The notes under the pieces: model-generated | The model's database searches: none | Told to the model about the DNA's origin: nothing | Seen by the model: the letters and a program-made list of their open reading frames with translations, nothing else | Made by a program: the position numbers and the translations under genes | Assembly: GCA_030533315.1 (NCBI GenBank) | Contig: JAUNJL010000097.1 | Span: 1 to 7,028 of the forward strand | Source of the DNA: Eubacteriales bacterium | Lineage (GTDB): Bacteria > Bacillota_A > Clostridia > Lachnospirales > Lachnospiraceae | Length of the DNA stretch: 7,028 bases | Direction: 5' to 3' | In this document: piece by piece, positions 1 to 5,599 of the stretch | How the letters are laid out: each line of letters starts with the position of its first letter | Numbering within the stretch: the stretch's first letter is position 1

Positions 1-1886
1 ACGATGCTGTACAGGTCCTCAGCGCCGATGGTGATGTCCGCGATCTCCCGGGCAAGCTCGGCCCCCTCGCTGATGGCAATCCCGGCGTCGGCGGCTGACA
101 GCGCCGGAGAGTCGTTGATGCCGTCCCCCAGCATGATCACCTTGCGGCCCGCCTTCTTTTCCTTTTCCACAAAGCCTGCCTTGTCCTCGGGCAAAACCTC
201 AGCGTAATACTCATCCACACCCACCTGACGGGCAATGGCCCTGGCTGTCCGCTCGCTGTCCCCGGTCATCATCACCACCTTGGAAATGCCAGCCTCCTTC
301 AGAGCTTTTACCACATCGGCTGCCTCCTTCCGAAGGGGATCCTCGATGCAGATCACAGCGGCAAGCCTTCCCTCCAGAGCCAGATACAAATGAGAATACT
401 CCTCCGGAAGCTCCCCGAACTGTGCCTCCCGCCCTTCCGGGATCAGGCATCCCTCGTCCTCAAAGACAAAATGGGCGCTGCCGATCACCGCCTTCTTCCC
501 TTCGATGGTGGTAGAGATCCCGTGGGCTACCAGATATTCCACCTTCGAGTGCATCTCCTCGTGGTCCAGACCCCGGTTTTTCGCGGCATCCACCACCGCC
601 TTTGCCATGGAATGAGGAAAATGCTCCTCCATGCAGGCGGCAAACCGCAGCAGCTCATCCTCCCCTCTGTCGCAGAAGGAGACTACCTTTGCCACCGTGG
701 GCTGGGCCTTTGTCAGCGTCCCTGTCTTGTCGAAAACGATGGTATCCGCCTCCGCGACCGCCTCCAAAAACTTTCCGCCCTTGACCGTGATCTGATGAGC
801 GCCGGCCTCCCGGATGGCAGAAAGAACGGAGATGGGCATGGCCAGCTTTAAGGCGCAGGAAAAGTCCACCATCAGCACAGACAGGGCCTTTGTCACATTT
901 TTTGTCAGCAGGTAAACAAGGCCCGTCCCGGCCAGGGTGTAGGGCACAAGACTGTCTGCCAGATGCTCAGCCTTGCTCTCCAGCCCGGATTTCAGCTTCT
1001 CCGTCTCCTCGATCATGGCTGCGATCTTTTCATACCGGCTGGTGCCTCCTGCGCCTTTGACCCTCAGGACCAGCTCCCCCTCCTCCAGGGTAGTGCCCGC
1101 GTACACGCTGGCTCCCATGGCGCGTCTCACCGGCACAGACTCCCCGGTGAGGGAGGACTGGTTCACCATCGCCTCCCCTTCCGTCACAGTACCGTCAAAG
1201 GGAATCACGTTTCCCATATGGACCACGATCTCATCTCCCGGACGGATATTCTCCATCTCGGTAAGGATCTCTGTCTCCCCCTGGCGCAGCCAGACCTTTC
1301 CCACATTCAGGGACATGACTCTTGCCAGATCTCCCACCGATTTCTTATGGGTCCATTCCTCCAGCAGTTCTCCCACTCCCAGGAGGAACATGACCGATCC
1401 CGCCGTGGAAAAATCTCCCCGCAGCACGGACACGGCGATGGCCGCCCCGTCCAGCACCGGCACCTGGATTTTTCCCCTGCACAGGGAGCAAAGCCCTTTC
1501 CAGATATAAGGAATCGCCTTCACCCCAATATACAGGGCGTGGAGAGGCGCCGGAAGCAGAAGCTTCCTCCCATAATGGCAGAGCACCTGGTGTACCAGCT
1601 TCTCCTTGTACCGTGCGTTCAGCTCCCGCCCGGAATGCTCCAGCGCGCCAGCCGGGGGCTTCGCTCTTTCATAGGAAAAACGGGTAAGCTCCCGGATCAG
1701 CTCCTCCCGGGGACCCTGGTAATAAAGAATCACGTCCTGGGTCTGCTCGTACACCTTGGCCGAGGTAACCCTTTTCAGGGACATCAGATAATATGCCAGG
1801 GCATCTGCCTGGCTGCCTGTCATGCGCCTCTGGCACACATGGATCCTCAGCCGTCCCCGTATTTCATGCTTGATCACAAATCTCAA
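1..1886 (-). CDS. P1B-type heavy-metal-translocating ATPase with degenerate HMA head (3' end outside window)
   Basis: A membrane pump predicted to couple ATP hydrolysis to metal export; 628 residues are visible and the C-terminus lies beyond position 1. Numbering from the TTG start: residues 1-75 form a ferredoxin-like heavy-metal-associated domain (HEIRGRLRIH) with no CxxC. Hydrophobic hairpins lie at about 109-132 and 142-179, and the actuator TGES is at 247-250. The membrane pair at about 312-358 carries DFSCALKLAMP (341-351). The phosphorylation loop DKTGTLT is at 386-392 (Asp386 acceptor), followed by TGDSERTA at 541-548 and GDGINDSPAL at 587-596. The usual HP dipeptide of the nucleotide domain reads H425-S426. 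Where copper and zinc pumps have CPC, this one has F342-S343-C344, so specificity is not predictable from the classic rules; iron or manganese is inferred from feoAB nearby. The TTG start has GGAGGG 6 nt upstream; an upstream ATG at 1900 is out of frame and soon stopped. It follows a small membrane protein gene by 159 bp. Confidence 0.93.
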   Translation of the reverse strand, partial: MRFVIKHEIRGRLRIHVCQRRMTGSQADALAYYLMSLKRVTSAKVYEQTQDVILYYQGPREELIRELTRFSYERAKPPAGALEHSGRELNARYKEKLVHQVLCHYGRKLLLPAPLHALYIGVKAIPYIWKGLCSLCRGKIQVPVLDGAAIAVSVLRGDFSTAGSVMFLLGVGELLEEWTHKKSVGDLARVMSLNVGKVWLRQGETEILTEMENIRPGDEIVVHMGNVIPFDGTVTEGEAMVNQSSLTGESVPVRRAMGASVYAGTTLEEGELVLRVKGAGGTSRYEKIAAMIEETEKLKSGLESKAEHLADSLVPYTLAGTGLVYLLTKNVTKALSVLMVDFSCALKLAMPISVLSAIREAGAHQITVKGGKFLEAVAEADTIVFDKTGTLTKAQPTVAKVVSFCDRGEDELLRFAACMEEHFPHSMAKAVVDAAKNRGLDHEEMHSKVEYLVAHGISTTIEGKKAVIGSAHFVFEDEGCLIPEGREAQFGELPEEYSHLYLALEGRLAAVICIEDPLRKEAADVVKALKEAGISKVVMMTGDSERTARAIARQVGVDEYYAEVLPEDKAGFVEKEKKAGRKVIMLGDGINDSPALSAADAGIAISEGAELAREIADITIGAEDLYSI

Positions 1887-1892
1887 TACATT

Positions 1893-1898
1893 CCCTCC
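1893..1898 (-). promoter_or_regulatory. Ribosome binding site setting the TTG start of the P-type ATPase
   Basis: GGAGGG on the minus strand ends 6 nt before TTG at 1886. The nearby ATG at 1900 overlaps this site and opens a frame that stops after five codons. The next in-frame candidate, a GTG three codons into the gene, is too far from the site. TTG is therefore the best-supported start. Confidence 0.7.
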
Positions 1899-1988
1899 AT
1901 TCTTACCACAGTAACCTTGTCACGGCAAAAGCGGCCTACAGCCTATTATCAGCCGCCCTCTTCACCGGACAGCGGTTTTTGCTGTAAT

Positions 1989-2027
1989 ATAGGAAAACAC
2001 CTGCCGGAAAATCTGCAGGTGTCCTAT
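1989..2027 (-). terminator. Stem-loop between the DUF6110-like gene and the ATPase gene (attenuator or partial terminator)
   Basis: Arms ATAGGA..CACCTGC and GCAGGTGTCCTAT pair over about 13 bp, with a 3-nt bulge in one arm and a 10-nt loop. On the minus strand the stem runs into GTTTTCC, a short U-run, so it resembles a weak intrinsic terminator lying inside the presumed operon. It could lower expression of the downstream ATPase relative to the small proteins, or mark an RNA processing site. The rest of the 159-bp gap (1887-2045) shows no convincing gene or promoter. Confidence 0.5.
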
Positions 2028-2045
2028 GCGCTCCTCCTATTTGGC

Positions 2046-2315
2046 TTACGCCTCCTCTTCCGGCTCCGCCTCTTCCTCAAAAAATTCCTCTGCGGCACGC
2101 TCCTCGTTGATCAGCTTCGCCTCCTCGTAAATGTCGTTGACATTTTCCTGTACCATGGTCACTGTCCCCATCACGCACTCCTTCGCCCGGAGCACTGCGG
2201 CTGTACAGTGGGTGTAGAACTTTTTCGCGTCACTGCTTGTAAGAATCCTGATACCGGCTGTGCCAAAAATCACTCCTGCCGCAAATAAGCCTGTCTTCTT
2301 CCAATCCATTTCCAT
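2046..2315 (-). CDS. Small single-pass membrane protein, DUF6110-like, acidic C-terminal tail
   Basis: An 89-residue protein. After a short basic N-terminus (DWKKTG) comes one hydrophobic segment at about 9-26 with small residues (FAAGVIFGTAG), then a predicted amphipathic helix at about 28-70 with Cys37 and Cys47. The tail is strongly acidic: 11 of the last 19 residues are Glu. I recognise the pattern as the clostridial DUF6110 type, which has no established function that I know of. ATG at 2315 has AAAGGAGG with 7-nt spacing; an alternative ATG two codons later is less well spaced. It lies 36 bp after a 26-residue membrane microprotein gene and just before the P-type ATPase gene, so a role as a partner, scaffold or metal-binding accessory of that pump is a reasonable inference. 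Topology (N-terminal anchor, cytosolic acidic tail) resembles mycobacterial PacL proteins, but no homology is claimed. Confidence 0.85.
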   Translation of the reverse strand: MEMDWKKTGLFAAGVIFGTAGIRILTSSDAKKFYTHCTAAVLRAKECVMGTVTMVQENVNDIYEEAKLINEERAAEEFFEEEAEPEEEA

Positions 2316-2351
2316 ATGGTCTCCTCCTTTGATCTCTTTCCTGGCAAACGA

Positions 2352-2432
2352 TCACTTATGCTCATAGCCTGTATAAAAAGCCATGAACAGACAAACCAGC
2401 ATGGCCCAGGCCCAAAACTTGTGCTTCTTCAA
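2352..2432 (-). CDS. 26-residue membrane microprotein with TTG start (DUF6219-like)
   Basis: The encoded peptide begins with a basic stretch (KKHK), continues as an aromatic/hydrophobic segment (residues 6-20, FWAWAMLVCLFMAFY) and ends TGYEHK, so it should be a tiny single-pass membrane protein. The start is TTG at 2432, with GGGAGGAG ending 7 nt upstream, an excellent ribosome binding site that otherwise has no gene to serve. No in-frame ATG lies between it and the site. The stop is followed 36 bp later by the DUF6110-like gene, and a promoter lies just upstream. The family label is from memory of similar short clostridial proteins (DUF6219 type) and is tentative. The operon position suggests an accessory role for the downstream metal ATPase, which is inference. 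Confidence 0.72.
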   Translation of the reverse strand: MKKHKFWAWAMLVCLFMAFYTGYEHK

Positions 2433-2472
2433 GAAAGTTCTCCTCCCTTCGCCCTTTTTCTGATTTTTTCAC

Positions 2473-2481
2473 AGTATAGCA
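2473..2481 (-). promoter_or_regulatory. Extended -10 promoter for the microprotein/DUF6110/ATPase operon
   Basis: The minus strand reads TGC-TATACT, an extended -10 element matching the sigma-A consensus at five of six positions plus the TG. The hexamer 17 bp upstream (TAGATT) is a poor -35, which is usual for extended -10 promoters. A start of transcription near 2466 would give a leader of about 33 nt containing the GGGAGGAG site of the TTG-started microprotein. Confidence 0.6.
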
Positions 2482-2495
2482 CCCCAAACAGGGGG
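2482..2495. promoter_or_regulatory. CCCC-N5-GGGG dyad in the promoter spacer (candidate operator)
   Basis: A short inverted repeat (CCCC AAACA GGGG on the plus strand) fills the stretch directly upstream of the extended -10 element. A protein bound here would block RNA polymerase. The regulator is unknown; it could equally be a chance repeat. Confidence 0.3.
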
Positions 2496-2517
2496 AATCT
2501 ATCTCTTTTTCTCTTAT

Positions 2518-2532
2518 CGAGAAAGATTCTCG
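2518..2532. promoter_or_regulatory. 15-bp palindrome upstream of the efflux operon promoter (candidate regulator site)
   Basis: CGAGAA-AGA-TTCTCG is a perfect 6-bp inverted repeat centred about 60 bp upstream of the inferred transcription start, a typical activator position. Fifteen base pairs is also the size of a Fur-type 7-1-7 core, but the bases do not match the Fur consensus well. It adjoins the palindromic cluster beginning at 2540 and may belong to it. Confidence 0.3.
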
Positions 2533-2539
2533 TTAAATC

Positions 2540-2690
2540 TGTAACTGTTCACGGGTACCCCGTAAACAGTTACAAATCCGGCTCATGGAAAGTCGCCTTC
2601 GGCGAGGAGCCGGATTTTGGCTATTCAAATTTATTGGCCTGCCATTTTCAGCGGGGTGAAAATGGCAGGGGGGGGAACTGTAACTTAAAT
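2540..2690. repeat. Cluster of three long palindromes (REP/MITE-like non-coding element) 3' of the Fur-like gene
   Basis: Three consecutive hairpins fill the gap after the Fur-like stop codon. Hairpin A, 2540-2574: arms TGTAACTGTT/AACAGTTACA with an inner ACGGG/CCCGT stem. Hairpin B, 2574-2617: arms AAATCCGGCTC/GAGCCGGATTT with an inner TCGCC/GGCGA stem. Hairpin C, 2638-2669: arms CCTGCCATTTTCA/TGAAAATGGCAGG around a 6-nt loop, followed on the plus strand by a G-run. The octamer CTGTAACT occurs near both ends (2539-2546 and 2678-2685), which would suit a small mobile or repetitive element. None of the hairpins has a strong U-tract on the minus strand, so they are not textbook terminators, although together they probably end or protect the upstream mRNA. 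There is no coding frame I believe in here. Confidence 0.65.
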
Positions 2691-2691
2691 C

Positions 2692-3147
2692 TCACATCTG
2701 CTGGATTTCCGCCACGCCCTGCCCTGCGCTTAGGCCACAGGCCTTCAGGCCCGCCCGCACCACCTCCGCCCAATCCTTTTGGGAAAGGCGACAGACGGTG
2801 TTGTCATTGAGCCGGACGGTGCAGCCCTTTTTTTCCGCCGGAAGGCCATTCCCGGAGATCCGGTACATGTTTTTCCGGCTGATGGCGCCGATGCCCTCCA
2901 GCACGTTCACCATCCGGTATACGGTGGCGGGTCCGATATTTTTGTCCTTTTCCTGCACCTTATAGTAAATTTCCTTACAGCAGGAGCATTCCGACTCCAT
3001 GATGGCATCCAGGATCAGCCTGCGCTGTCTTGTGATCCGGCAGCCCTGCTCCCGCAGCTTTTCCATCACCAGCTCCTTCTCCATCCGGGTACGGGCATAC
3101 CCTCTGTCGTCCTGGTCCATTTTTATTTGATCCGGTTTCCTTGTCAT
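2692..3147 (-). CDS. Fur-family transcriptional regulator lacking the canonical metal sites
   Basis: A 151-residue protein with a Fur winged helix: GCRITRQRRLILDAI (35-49) and the recognition helix region IGPATVYRMVNVLEGIGAI (71-89). In ordinary Fur, Zur or PerR the C-terminal half carries His-rich metal ligands and one or two CxxC zinc motifs. Here it is short (about 97-151) and has neither; the protein contains no histidine. It does contain a Cys cluster, C54-S-C56-C57, in the DNA-binding half, plus Cys36, 109, 119 and 137. The C-terminal segment (CTVRLNDNTVCRLS, then KDWAEVVRAGLKACG) looks like an intact alternative domain rather than a truncation. ATG at 3147 is preferred because an AAAGGATG site lies 9 nt upstream; the frame stays open to 3255 but that extension crosses a terminator hairpin. 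It lies between feoB and the metal-efflux genes, so it is a plausible regulator of one or both. Its effector is unknown. Confidence 0.85.
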   Translation of the reverse strand: MTRKPDQIKMDQDDRGYARTRMEKELVMEKLREQGCRITRQRRLILDAIMESECSCCKEIYYKVQEKDKNIGPATVYRMVNVLEGIGAISRKNMYRISGNGLPAEKKGCTVRLNDNTVCRLSQKDWAEVVRAGLKACGLSAGQGVAEIQQM

Positions 3148-3191
3148 GGGCGGTATCATCCTTTCTGTTTTCGCGCCAGATTCCCCGGAAA

Positions 3192-3232
3192 ACAGGTACA
3201 GCCTGCACCCGGGGGATGCAGGCTGCCCCTGT
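3192..3232 (-). terminator. Terminator-like hairpin between feoB and the Fur-like gene
   Basis: Arms CAGCCTGCA/TGCAGGCTG form a perfect 9-bp stem around a 9-nt loop, extended by ACAGG/CCTGT beyond a 2-nt internal loop. On the minus strand it ends in CCTGTTTTCC, a short U-run, consistent with a moderate intrinsic terminator for the feo transcript. It ends only 45 nt before the Fur-like start codon and I see no promoter in those 45 nt, so the Fur-like gene may depend on read-through. The rest of the gap, 3233-3303, shows no convincing element. Confidence 0.6.
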
Positions 3233-3303
3233 CGTCCAGAGCCCTGATCGGTCACATCTGAGAATCCATGAGGCGCGCCGAAGGCAGCGTCTTTAAGAAG
3301 AAC

Positions 3304-5499
3304 CTACCTGGCTCCTGCCATACTCTTCGGGGAAAACCGTAATGTCTTGCTCTCCTGGTAGGGACGGAATAACATGTATCCGAAGGCGATCACCAGAAGA
3401 ACGGCAACTGCTGTCCCTACGCCGAAGCCGCCTCCTGTAAGCAGGCTTCCGATCTGGTATACGCAAAGGGAAACTGCGTATGCCAGCAGCGTCTGATAGC
3501 CGATGGCAAAAAGGAACCAGCGGGTATTGTTCATCTCTCTCTTGATGGCGCCCATGGCCGCGAAGCAGGGAGCGCACAGCAGGTTAAATACCAGGAAGGA
3601 GTAGGCGGCCACCGTGGTCATGCTGCCAGCCAGAAGGCTCCAGATCTCCTCTCCATTTTCGGAAACCTCCGCAAACCCGAAGAGGATTCCAAAGGTGGCA
3701 ACCACATTTTCCTTGGCGATCAGGCCGGTAACGGCTGCAACGGCGCTCTTCCAGTCTCCCCATCCAAGAGGGGCAAAGATTGGAGCGATCACGCCGCCAA
3801 TAGCGGCCAGGATACTGGAATCCAGCTGCTCTGCCTCCAGCATGGTGAAGGAGCCGTCCACCCATCCGAAGCCCTGTAAGAACCAGAGCACGATGGCAGA
3901 AAGAAGGATGATGGTACCGGCCTTCTTGATAAAGGACCAGCCCCGCTCCCACATGCTCCGCAGGATATTGCCAACGGTGGGCATATGATAAGCCGGAAGC
4001 TCCATAACAAAGGGAGCCGGATCCCCCGCGAACATCTTTGTCTTTTTCAGGATAATACCGGAGCAGATGATGGCGGCGATTCCTACAAAGTACGCGCTTG
4101 GAGCCACCCACCAGGCGCCGTTAAAAAGGGCTCCCGCAATGAGGGCGATAATGGGAAGCTTCGCCCCGCAGGGAATAAAGGTGGTTGTCATAATGGTCAT
4201 CTTCCGGTCACGGTCGTTTTCGATGGTACGGGAGGCCATCACGCCGGGAACCCCGCAGCCTGTTCCGATCAGCATAGGAATGAAGGATTTCCCGGAAAGC
4301 CCGAACTTCCGGAAGATACGGTCCATGATAAAGGCAACCCTGGCCATATAGCCGCAGGCCTCCAAAAAGGCCAGGAAAAGAAACAGCACCAGCATCTGGG
4401 GCACAAAGCCAAGAACTGCGCCCACACCGCCGATGATTCCGTCTACGATCAGGCCCTGAAGCCAGTCGGCACAGTGGACCGCTTCCAGAGCGTTCCCCAC
4501 AAGCTCCGGAATCGCGGGAACATGAATGCTCTCGATGCCGAACAGATTCCAGCCCTCGGCGAACACGCCGTCATTGACCCAGCCTGTGGCCCAGTCGCCT
4601 ACTGTTGTCACCGATACATAGTACACAAGGGCCATCACCGCCGCGAAGATGGGAAGGGCCAGCCAGCGGTTCGTCACCCACTTGTCGATCTTATCTGAGG
4701 TGGTCAGCTTCTTCCCTCCGGCCGCCTTTGTGTAGCACTGGCCGATGATGGAGGAGATGTAAACATACCGCTCGTTGGTGATGATGCTCTCCGTATCGTC
4801 GTCAAAGGCGTCCTCCATGGCCTTGATCTCCCGCTTCACATCAGGAACCACCTTCATCTGCTCCCCGATCTTATCATCCTTTTCCAGAAGCTTGATGGCG
4901 AAAAAGCGCTTCTGCTCCTTGGGGATGTCGTCCCCCAGCTTTTCCACCACAGCGTCGATGATGTCCTCGGCTTCCTTTGTAAACTCGTGGACCGGCATGA
5001 CGCTTTCCTTTCTCCTGGCGGCCTCTACAGCCCGCTCAGCCGCCTCCCGGATCCCGGTTCCCTTCAGCGCGGAGATCTCCACCACCTCACAGCCCAGCTT
5101 CTTGCTCAGCTTAGAAATATGTATCTGGTTCCCCGACTTTTTCACCAGGTCCATCATGTTCACCGCCATCACAACGGGGATCCCCAGCTCCATGATCTGG
5201 GTGGAGAGGTACAAATTCCGCTCGATATTGGTGCCGTCTACAATGTTGATAATGGCGTCGGGCCTTTCGCTGATCAGATAATTCCGGGCAACCACTTCCT
5301 CCAGGGTATAGGGAGAAAGGGAATAGATGCCGGGAAGGTCCATAATGGTTACATCCTTATGACCCTTCAGACGCCCCTCCTTCTTTTCTACCGTTACTCC
5401 AGGCCAGTTTCCTACAAACTGGTTGGAGCCGGTCAGCGCGTTAAATAAGGTGGTTTTGCCGCAGTTTGGATTTCCTGCAAGCGCAATTTTTACTGACAT
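3304..5499 (-). CDS. feoB: Ferrous iron transport protein B (FeoB)
   Basis: Inner-membrane Fe(II) importer with a cytosolic G-protein domain, 731 residues, within the usual FeoB size. G motifs are complete: G1 GNPNCGKT (9-16), G2 GVTVE with Thr36, G3 DLPG (54-57), G4 NMMD (114-117), G5 SAL (143-145). A helical linker follows (about 160-275), then the membrane part from about 280. Conserved FeoB features are present: GTGCGVPG with Cys415, FIPCGAKLP with Cys444, and NLLCAPC with Cys642 and Cys645. The C-terminus is short and basic, with no Cys-rich tail, and no feoC is seen. The second of two nearby ATGs (5499) is chosen because AGAGGGGG lies 7 nt upstream; the first, at 5505, would leave only 1 nt. 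It is the last gene of a feoA-feoA-feoB operon, 100 bp after the second feoA, and is followed by a terminator-like hairpin. Confidence 0.98.
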   Translation of the reverse strand: MSVKIALAGNPNCGKTTLFNALTGSNQFVGNWPGVTVEKKEGRLKGHKDVTIMDLPGIYSLSPYTLEEVVARNYLISERPDAIINIVDGTNIERNLYLSTQIMELGIPVVMAVNMMDLVKKSGNQIHISKLSKKLGCEVVEISALKGTGIREAAERAVEAARRKESVMPVHEFTKEAEDIIDAVVEKLGDDIPKEQKRFFAIKLLEKDDKIGEQMKVVPDVKREIKAMEDAFDDDTESIITNERYVYISSIIGQCYTKAAGGKKLTTSDKIDKWVTNRWLALPIFAAVMALVYYVSVTTVGDWATGWVNDGVFAEGWNLFGIESIHVPAIPELVGNALEAVHCADWLQGLIVDGIIGGVGAVLGFVPQMLVLFLFLAFLEACGYMARVAFIMDRIFRKFGLSGKSFIPMLIGTGCGVPGVMASRTIENDRDRKMTIMTTTFIPCGAKLPIIALIAGALFNGAWWVAPSAYFVGIAAIICSGIILKKTKMFAGDPAPFVMELPAYHMPTVGNILRSMWERGWSFIKKAGTIILLSAIVLWFLQGFGWVDGSFTMLEAEQLDSSILAAIGGVIAPIFAPLGWGDWKSAVAAVTGLIAKENVVATFGILFGFAEVSENGEEIWSLLAGSMTTVAAYSFLVFNLLCAPCFAAMGAIKREMNNTRWFLFAIGYQTLLAYAVSLCVYQIGSLLTGGGFGVGTAVAVLLVIAFGYMLFRPYQESKTLRFSPKSMAGAR

Positions 5500-5548
5500 T
5501 TTCATGCCCCCTCTTTCTTGTTCTTGTCGTTTGGCGCGGCTCTCTATC

Positions 5549-5584
5549 GTTAGCAGAGTCGCTTTTTAATTAGAAAAAGCTAAC
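5549..5584 (-). promoter_or_regulatory. Overlapping stem-loops in the feoA-feoB gap
   Basis: Two alternative pairings share bases. The inner one, GCTTTTT/AAAAAGC (5561-5567 with 5574-5580), forms a 7-bp hairpin with a 6-nt loop. The outer one, GTTAGC/GCTAAC (5549-5554 with 5579-5584), uses the same GC at 5579-5580, so the two cannot form fully together. This could be an mRNA processing or attenuation structure tuning feoB against feoA. The stretch also contains TTAG at 5550 and 5570 and CTAA at 5580, the same motif and spacing as in the feoA promoter, so DNA binding is an alternative explanation. Confidence 0.4.
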
Positions 5585-5599
5585 CCGTGGGTAAAAAAA

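Noticed and set aside
1..1886. Copper- or zinc-type P1B ATPase (CopA or ZntA/CadA)
   Set aside because: There is no CPC/SPC motif and no CxxC in the N-terminal domain, and the neighbours are iron genes, so no gene symbol of those families is justified.
963..2288. Long open plus-strand frame of 441 codons opposite the P-type ATPase
   Set aside because: It is antisense to a protein with all P-type ATPase motifs, crosses into the opposite DUF6110-like gene, has a low-complexity His/Pro/Leu-rich composition typical of shadows, and no ribosome binding site stands out.
2540..2690. Riboswitch or structured leader controlling the efflux operon
   Set aside because: A good extended -10 element lies downstream of the palindromes at 2473-2481, so they would not be in that transcript, and no known metal riboswitch pattern is recognisable.
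2692..2870. Frameshift or truncation explaining the missing Fur metal-binding domain
   Set aside because: The C-terminal segment is a coherent sequence with regular helix/strand character up to a natural stop, and no Fur-like His/Cys motifs are evident in the DNA that follows.
3148..3255. N-terminal extension of the Fur-like protein to an ATG at 3255
   Set aside because: The extra 36 codons would run through the terminator-like hairpin at 3192-3232, are unlike any Fur N-terminus, and the ATG at 3147 has a better-placed ribosome binding site.
2316..3261. Plus-strand frames at 2316-2810 and 2779-3261
   Set aside because: They overlap palindromes and the Fur-like gene on the other strand and resemble no known protein.
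3985..5448. Several plus-strand frames opposite feoB
   Set aside because: feoB is intact and conserved throughout on the minus strand; these are mirror-frame artefacts.
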